A stretch of DNA of 10,208 nt from assembly GCA_030266525.1 (NCBI GenBank), contig JAJDIC010000077.1, positions 1-10,208 on the forward strand, given 5' to 3'. Shown one piece after another: positions 6,609-10,208 of this stretch. The translations under genes were made by a program, and so were the position numbers. Numbering within the stretch: position 1 is the first letter of the stretch; each line of letters starts with the position of its first letter. A model generated the notes under the pieces. It was not told the DNA's origin and made no database searches. It was given only the letters and a program-made list of their open reading frames with translations. The stretch is from Desulfovibrio sp. OttesenSCG-928-G15. Its GTDB lineage: Bacteria > Desulfobacterota > Desulfovibrionia > Desulfovibrionales > Desulfovibrionaceae.

Positions 6609-7757
6609 ATGCCAGATACATCTTCTAAAGTGTCTGTCCTCAAAGTCCGGGGCAGTCTCCCGCCCGAGTACGCCGCAACGCTGAACGCGCTTAGAGAACG
6701 TATCCATGCTGGGCGGATGCGGGCTGCTTTGGCTGTAAACCGTGAAGTCATTGACCTCTATTGGTACATTGGAAAGACTATTGCAGAGCGTCAACAAACA
6801 GAAGCTTGGGGAAACTCGGTTGTAGAGCGCCTTGCGGCGGATTTGCGTGATGCCTTTCCGGATATGAAGGGTTTCTCGCCCGCAAATATTTGGCGAATGA
6901 GGGCTTTCTACCTCGCTTGGCCCGCGTTGAGCATTGACGATCCAATTCTCGCACGACCTGTGCGAGAATTACCTGAGCCTGACCACAGCTCGGCTGTTGC
7001 TGCCTCTACGGAACAACCGGCAGCAATTCTCGCACAGGTCGTGCGAGAATTGCCTTGGGGCCACAACGTCGAACTTGTCCAGAAAGTGAAAACGCCGGAA
7101 AAGCGCTTATGGTATGCGCAAATGGCTCGCAAGCATGGCTGGGCGCGTTCCATACTGATCATGCAGATTGAAACCGATCTGCATGGACGCCAGGGAAAGG
7201 CGGTGTCAAACTTCCAGGCTACCTTGCCGGCCATAGATTCCGATCTCGCCGCGCAGACAATGAAAGATCCGTATAATTTTGACTTCCTGGGGCTTGGCCA
7301 AGAGGCCTATGAACGGGATATAGAAAATGCCTTACTCGCGCATATCAAGCGTTTCCTGCTGGAACTTGGCGAAGGGTTCGCCTTTGTGGGACAGCAGTAC
7401 AAGGTCACGATTGGCCAGTCGGATTTTTATATCGACCTGTTGTTTTACCACATTACTCTACGGTGCTATGTGGTCGTAGAATTGAAAGCTGTTTCCTTTC
7501 AGGCTGAATTTGCCGGGAAGCTCAATTTTTACTTATCCGTCATTGACGATACTCTCCGTCGCGAGGGCGATAACCCTACCATTGGCCTGCTTTTATGTAA
7601 GGATAAAGACCGCTTGGTGGCAGAGTATGCGCTTAAGGATATCAACAAGCCCATTGCCGTTGCCGACTATTTGTTGACCAAAGCGATTCCGGAAGATTTG
7701 AAGGGAGCCTTGCCGACGATTGAGGAGATTGAAGACGAGTTTACGCGGCGCGAGTGA
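6609..7757 (+). CDS. YhcG/DUF1016-family PD-(D/E)XK nuclease
   Basis: A full-length 382-residue member of the YhcG (DUF1016) family. The N-terminal domain (about 18-105) has VNREVIDLYWYIGKTIAERQ and GFSPANIWRMRAFYLAW. The linker has LPWGHNVELVQKV (148-160), a family hallmark. The C-terminal nuclease domain (about 215-355) shows the PD-(D/E)XK core in IDLLFYH (D276), then VVELKA and AEFAGKLNFYLSVID. These proteins are predicted nucleases found in defence and mobile regions, sometimes beside restriction-modification genes, but no such genes are visible here. Two copies of a palindromic element encode ILARPVRELP (113-122) and ILAQVVRELP (140-149) in the linker. Remnants of a related 3' end lie at 8710-8830. 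Confidence 0.9.
   Translation: MPDTSSKVSVLKVRGSLPPEYAATLNALRERIHAGRMRAALAVNREVIDLYWYIGKTIAERQQTEAWGNSVVERLAADLRDAFPDMKGFSPANIWRMRAFYLAWPALSIDDPILARPVRELPEPDHSSAVAASTEQPAAILAQVVRELPWGHNVELVQKVKTPEKRLWYAQMARKHGWARSILIMQIETDLHGRQGKAVSNFQATLPAIDSDLAAQTMKDPYNFDFLGLGQEAYERDIENALLAHIKRFLLELGEGFAFVGQQYKVTIGQSDFYIDLLFYHITLRCYVVVELKAVSFQAEFAGKLNFYLSVIDDTLRREGDNPTIGLLLCKDKDRLVAEYALKDINKPIAVADYLLTKAIPEDLKGALPTIEEIEDEFTRRE
6944..6970. repeat. palindromic element copy 1 inside the nuclease gene
   Basis: AATTCTCGCAC-GACCT-GTGCGAGAATT is a perfect 11-bp inverted repeat around a 5-bp loop. It sits in frame and encodes the segment ILARPVREL. The copy at 7025-7051 is its exact reverse complement, including the loop. 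Confidence 0.9.
7025..7051. repeat. palindromic element copy 2 (inverted relative to copy 1)
   Basis: AATTCTCGCAC-AGGTC-GTGCGAGAATT has the same arms as copy 1 and the reverse-complement loop. The pairing extends to 13-bp arms (7023-7053). It lies 81 bp after copy 1 in the same reading phase and encodes ILAQVVREL, just before the conserved LPWGHN. Confidence 0.9.
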
Positions 7758-7829
7758 TTGGAAGAGAACCCCAAAAGGGATGATTACCATGTAGAGTGAA
7801 CCTTATAGCGAATTCTCTTATCTACTTTT

Positions 7830-7856
7830 CGCCATAAAATTTAATTGGCGCATAAT
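7830..7856 (+). promoter_or_regulatory. inverted repeat and possible -10 upstream of the metallopeptidase gene
   Basis: CGCCA (7830-7834) and TGGCG (7846-7850) form an inverted repeat around an AT-rich spacer, and CATAAT (7851-7856) could serve as a -10 hexamer. No good -35 is visible. The 130-bp gap containing it shows the metallopeptidase is likely transcribed separately from the nuclease gene. Confidence 0.25.
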
Positions 7857-7887
7857 CAGGTACTAATTTACATCTCCAGGAGAGTGT

Positions 7888-8709
7888 ATGGATGATATCA
7901 TAAAAATGCTTAAGCAGTATTCCTTTTGGGATAGAAATTTATTCCAGCAATTGGATCAGCTTGCGCATATTTTTAATGAAACTATCATTGCAGTTGAAAA
8001 AGATTCAAATGTTAAAATAAAATTCAGAATAATATCTAGTGATGACGCTTTTGTTCAAAGAACGAATAGTGACTTTATTATATGCATAGGCAGTGAGTGG
8101 TTTAAAATGTTTAATGATCGTGTATTTATGAAAGACACAGATAATATTTTAAAATTTCTCGAAGAGTTTTCAAAGGTGTTGTCTGTCAATAACAATAAAT
8201 ATTTCTATCTGATAACTATTTACTTTACTTGCCTTTATTATATTCTTTCACATGAGTTGTCGCATATCGGAAGGGGGCATTTCTCAAGTTTTGACCAAAT
8301 AAAGCAAAAAGAAGATGAAGCAGACAAATGTTCGGGATTTATGCTCTTCAACATGCATAACTATATAAAAGAGGTGTCTTCCACAACATATGGCATGAAT
8401 AGGGATATTGCTGGTGCTTTTGCGGCCAACCTAATTTTAGTTTCGTGTATGTATGGTCTATATGCAATGAAGCAAGAAAAAGGGGAATCAAACCCTGCAA
8501 TGTATTCACCTGTAGCAGAACGCTGTTTTAATTCTTTGGAACAGCTTGTCGGTGAAATTGTTAAAATGTATCCCTCCACAGAAGTGGCGTATAAGAATTT
8601 GATTATTTTTGTGAATAGATTTGCTTTTATTTTTAAGTATGCTGACCTGCGGGAGATCATGTTCAAGTCAGTTGGGCTTGATGCCAAAGACTACCCGCTA
8701 TCGGATTAA
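7888..8709 (+). CDS. HExxH zinc metallopeptidase, possible Lit-like abortive-infection protein
   Basis: A 273-residue protein with a zincin motif. SHELSHIGRGH (about 127-137) supplies HExxH, and the acidic KEDEADKCSG about 15 residues later probably supplies the third ligand. A hydrophobic stretch just before the motif (YFYLITIYFTCLYYIL, about 109-124) is the buried active-site helix or a membrane-associated segment. The layout resembles small intracellular peptidases such as the phage-exclusion protease Lit (peptidase U49), or M78-type ImmA/IrrE proteins. I cannot choose between them by eye, and the substrate is unknown. AGGAGAG lies just upstream of the ATG. The gene is markedly AT-rich, unlike the GC-rich mobilization block, and is flanked by two yhcG 3' ends, so it looks like a separately acquired cassette. 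Confidence 0.75.
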   Translation: MDDIIKMLKQYSFWDRNLFQQLDQLAHIFNETIIAVEKDSNVKIKFRIISSDDAFVQRTNSDFIICIGSEWFKMFNDRVFMKDTDNILKFLEEFSKVLSVNNNKYFYLITIYFTCLYYILSHELSHIGRGHFSSFDQIKQKEDEADKCSGFMLFNMHNYIKEVSSTTYGMNRDIAGAFAANLILVSCMYGLYAMKQEKGESNPAMYSPVAERCFNSLEQLVGEIVKMYPSTEVAYKNLIIFVNRFAFIFKYADLREIMFKSVGLDAKDYPLSD

Positions 8710-8830
8710 TAAAAGCCCATTGTGTTGCCAGGTTCTTGCTGACCAAAGCCAGCCCAGAAGATTTGAAGGGAGCCTTGCGACGATCGAGGAAATTGAGGAC
8801 GAATTTATGCGGCGGGAAGAATCGGAATAG
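8710..8830 (+). pseudogene. remnant of a second yhcG/DUF1016 3' end
   Basis: This stretch aligns with the last ~115 bp of the intact nuclease gene (7644-7757): the shared blocks AAGCCCATTG, GACCAAAGC and GAAGATTTGAAGGGAGCC are followed by a tail encoding TIEEIEDEF. Relative to the intact gene it lacks one base in the CATTG(C)CGTTGCC region and one in CTTGC(C)GACG, so the frame is broken twice, and it ends in RREESE then TAG instead of RRE then TGA. The divergence indicates an old or different yhcG allele rather than a recent tandem copy. It begins one base after the metallopeptidase stop. Confidence 0.8.
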
Positions 8831-8857
8831 GACAAAGATCTTGGGCCAATTTTGGGA

Positions 8858-8884
8858 CACTGCGTCTGAAAAACAGTGATTTTT
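8858..8884 (+). terminator. weak candidate terminator
   Basis: CACTG (8858-8862) pairs with CAGTG (8874-8878), followed by a short T run (8880-8884). The stem is only 5 bp with an 11-nt loop, so it is weak. It could end transcription from the cargo genes before the island boundary. Confidence 0.25.
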
Positions 8885-8920
8885 CAAAAACGTTATGAAT
8901 TTTTAATGCTATGATATTAT

Positions 8921-8951
8921 TTGACAATCCCTGCTAACCAGTGGGTATAAT
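8921..8951 (+). promoter_or_regulatory. outward-facing promoter at the island end
   Basis: TTGACA (8921-8926) and TATAAT (8946-8951) are exact sigma-70 consensus hexamers, separated by 19 bp, which is longer than the optimal 17. Transcription would run rightwards through the tRNA-derived attachment site. It lies on the island side of the boundary, because the tRNA match begins about 14 bp further on. It may therefore drive the gene at the opposite island end once the element circularises. Confidence 0.5.
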
Positions 8952-8964
8952 TGAGCACTTTTTA

Positions 8965-9022
8965 GGACTTAAAATCCCTCGGAGGAAACTCTGTACGGGT
9001 TCAAGTCCCGTCCTGGGCACCA
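8965..9022 (+). tRNA. 3' fragment of tRNA-Leu(UAA): island attachment site
   Basis: The 3' portion of a leucine tRNA is intact. It has the anticodon loop CTTAAAA with anticodon UAA (8970-8972), the anticodon 3' stem TCCCT, a long class II variable arm CGGAG-GAAA-CTCTG, the T arm ACGGG-TTCAAGT-CCCGT (8995-9011), the acceptor strand CCTGGGC, discriminator A and encoded CCA (9020-9022). The expected 5' half, with acceptor GCCCAGG and a D arm, is absent upstream. The 5' anticodon stem matches only from about 8965 and loses pairing further out. This is what an integrase leaves at the far end of an island inserted in a tRNA gene. The intact tRNA and the integrase should lie left of the window. It is not a functional tRNA. 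Confidence 0.88.
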
Positions 9023-9042
9023 CTGAAATAATTAAAGAAAAG

Positions 9043-9076
9043 CGCCTTTCGCGAGTGAATGCGAAGGGCGTTTTTT
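9043..9076 (+). terminator. rho-independent terminator after the tRNA-Leu fragment
   Basis: CGCCTTTCGC (9043-9052) pairs with GCGAAGGGCG (9061-9070) through 10 positions, with one T-G wobble, around an 8-nt loop. Six T residues follow. It is most likely the original terminator of the chromosomal tRNA-Leu gene, left downstream of the attachment site. Confidence 0.85.
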
Positions 9077-9149
9077 GTTTTGGAGATATATTTTGTGCTT
9101 GTCGCAACAAGGTAATCATCCCATTTTTAATAGCTCTTACAAGTAGAGC

Positions 9150-9977
9150 CTATGCCACTTGCGCCAGCTTCATGGCTGGCGTAATGCCGCCGATGCCCAT
9201 GTTGGGACGCTCGTTGTTATAAGTCCAAAGCCACTTGGTGGCAAATTCTTGTATTTCTTCAAGGCTCTCAAAGAGATACTGATTCAGCCAATCATAACGC
9301 ACTGTCCTGTTGTATCTCTCGACGTAACTGTTTTGCTGGGGTTTTCCGGGCTGGATATATGTCAGGCGAATACCTCTTCGCCTGGCCCACCCTTGCAACC
9401 GAGCACTGATGTATTCCGGCCCATTGTCACAGCGGATTTCTTTTGGGCAGCCGCGCCATTCAATTATTTGTTCCAGCGTTCGCACGACACGCTCGGCGGG
9501 AAGTGAAAAATCAATCTCAATGCCGAGTCCTTCACGGTTAAAATCGTCGATAACGTTCAGTAATCGGATGCAGCGACCGTTTTGCAACTGGTCGTGCATG
9601 AAATCCATTGACCAGACCTGGTTCATGGCCGCCGGTACGGAGAGCGATTCCGGCTTCTCGCGCTTCAGGCGCTTACGCGGCTTGATGCGCAAGTTGAGTT
9701 CCAATTCGCGGTAGATGCGATATACGCGCTTATGATTCCAGCGGTAGCCTTTAACGTTTCGCAGGTACAAAAAGCACAGACCGAAGCCCCAATTTCGCTG
9801 ACATTGCGTCAAGGCAATAAGCAGTTCAGCAATCAAAGCATTGCCATCAGATAGCTTCCGTTCGTAGCGGTAACAACACTCGCTAATGCTGAAAGCCACG
9901 CACGCTTGCCGGATGCTGGCGTTCTCATGCAATACAGCATTTCTGGCCATCCCAACTCGTTGAGACGGCCTTACCAC
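9150..9977 (-). CDS. IS3-family transposase orfB (DDE integrase core)
   Basis: 275 codons from GTG 9977, normally made as the C-terminal part of an OrfAB fusion. The N-terminal part is a helical HTH-like region (about 20-100), including [29 protein letters not shown] split over 62-90. The rve catalytic core has D125 (WSMDFMHDQ), D184 (RCDNGPEY) and E220 ([12 protein letters not shown]), a DD(35)E arrangement with all three residues present, so it is potentially active. The end [18 protein letters not shown] is typical of the family. Near the stop, CGCCAGC and GCTGGCG (9162-9181) form a 7-bp hairpin. Confidence 0.93.
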   Translation of the reverse strand: MVRPSQRVGMARNAVLHENASIRQACVAFSISECCYRYERKLSDGNALIAELLIALTQCQRNWGFGLCFLYLRNVKGYRWNHKRVYRIYRELELNLRIKPRKRLKREKPESLSVPAAMNQVWSMDFMHDQLQNGRCIRLLNVIDDFNREGLGIEIDFSLPAERVVRTLEQIIEWRGCPKEIRCDNGPEYISARLQGWARRRGIRLTYIQPGKPQQNSYVERYNRTVRYDWLNQYLFESLEEIQEFATKWLWTYNNERPNMGIGGITPAMKLAQVA

Positions 9978-10208
9978 TTTTTTGCAAGTGCCTTCTGCAC
10001 GATATCTGCGCGTAGTTGAGCATCCGCGTACATGCGCTTTAACTGGGCATTTTCTCTTTCCAGTTCTTTCATCCGCGCCATTAACGAAGCGTCCATTCCG
10101 CCGAACTTAGAACGCCACTTGTAAAATGTGGCGCTGCTCATACCGTGCTCGCGACAAAGCTCGGCTACAGGAACTCCATTTTCAGCTTGCTTCAAAATTG
10201 CTACAATC
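9971..10208 (-). CDS. IS3-family orfA (HTH and leucine-zipper subunit; partial at right edge)
   Basis: The frame is open to the right edge, reading [20 protein letters not shown], so the true start lies outside. The HTH follows ([24 protein letters not shown]), then a heptad-like [24 protein letters not shown] coiled coil in two parts, and the stop TAA at 9973-9971. OrfA binds the terminal repeats and, through a -1 slip, is fused to orfB. It overlaps the first codon of orfB. Confidence 0.9.
   Translation of the reverse strand, partial: IVAILKQAENGVPVAELCREHGMSSATFYKWRSKFGGMDASLMARMKELERENAQLKRMYADAQLRADIVQKALAKKW
9977..9983 (-). promoter_or_regulatory. A-AAA-AAG programmed -1 frameshift site
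   Basis: On the minus strand the orfA frame reads GCA AAA AAG TGG TAA, giving the slippery heptamer A AAA AAG in the correct phase two codons before the orfA stop. A one-base backward slip continues as AAA GTG GTA AGG CCG, exactly the orfB frame. This is the classic IS3-family mechanism for the OrfAB transposase. Confidence 0.85.

Larger units (their letters stand above)
9100..10208 (-). mobile_element. IS3-family insertion sequence (right end outside the window)
   Basis: Two overlapping frames, orfA and orfB, with a frameshift site and a DDE transposase identify an IS3-family element. The organisation and sequence style resemble the IS407/IS1400-like members, by memory only. The element enters from the right edge, so its 5' terminal inverted repeat is not visible. 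The 3' end lies between the tRNA terminator and the orfB stop, somewhere in 9077-9149. I could not fix it because the partner repeat is missing, and the start given is approximate. It is inserted directly beside the island boundary, in presumed chromosomal sequence. Confidence 0.8.

Noticed and set aside
8621..8830. Short plus-strand open frame ending in the yhcG-like tail
   Set aside because: It begins inside the metallopeptidase gene in another frame and enters the yhcG remnant only after a frameshift, so it is not a real gene.
8940..9022. Complete functional tRNA-Leu
   Set aside because: The 5' acceptor strand GCCCAGG, the D arm and the outer 5' anticodon stem are missing upstream.
9098..9111. 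CTTGT-CGCA-ACAAG hairpin as the IS terminal repeat
   Set aside because: It is too short, and the partner repeat at the other IS end is outside the window, so no terminus can be assigned.

Overview
The window looks like the right-hand part of a mobilizable genomic island, up to and just past its right attachment site, followed by chromosome that has received an IS3-family insertion sequence. No tyrosine integrase is visible, so the other end of the island must lie to the left of the window. The organism is probably a moderately GC-rich proteobacterium. The combination of a Toprim/DUF3987 primase with a ColE1-type mobilization block reminds me of islands in Desulfovibrionaceae (Desulfovibrio, Bilophila), but nothing here fixes the taxon.

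Region 1 (1-4368, minus strand) is a tightly packed replication and mobilization operon, read right to left: an AlpA/excisionase-like winged-helix regulator with an AT-hook-like tail, a 790-residue primase/helicase-like protein, a small unrecognised protein with a strong ribosome binding site, a MobC/MbeC-like accessory protein, and a MobA/MbeA-like relaxase that leaves the window on the left. A MobB/MbeB-like membrane protein is nested in another frame inside the relaxase gene. Almost every start overlaps or abuts the previous stop. Between the primase and mobC, and running into the primase 3' end, four blocks of a 9-bp ACGAA-type repeat alternate in orientation. This is a candidate origin or control region.

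Region 2 (4369-8710, plus strand) is divergently transcribed cargo: two adjacent unrecognised genes (the first with a C-x2-C / C-x2-H zinc-like motif), a complete YhcG/DUF1016-family PD-(D/E)XK nuclease, and an AT-rich HExxH metallopeptidase that could be an abortive-infection (Lit-like) protein. Mobility functions on one side and nuclease, protease and orphan genes on the other suggest a defence cargo module. The two orphan genes are the best place to look for an undescribed system. The nuclease gene carries two copies of a perfect 27-bp palindromic element in mutually inverted orientation.

Region 3 (8710-9076) is the island end. A frameshifted remnant of a second yhcG 3' end follows the metallopeptidase, so that gene is flanked by direct repeats of the yhcG tail. 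Then come consensus -35 and -10 hexamers pointing outwards, the 3' part of a tRNA-Leu(UAA) gene from anticodon stem to CCA (the attachment site), and the chromosomal tRNA terminator. In an excised circle the outward promoter would read across the joined site into the opposite end of the island.

Region 4 (about 9077-10208, minus strand) is an IS3-family element with orfA (cut by the window edge) and orfB joined by an A-AAA-AAG slippery site for programmed -1 frameshifting, with a complete DD(35)E triad.
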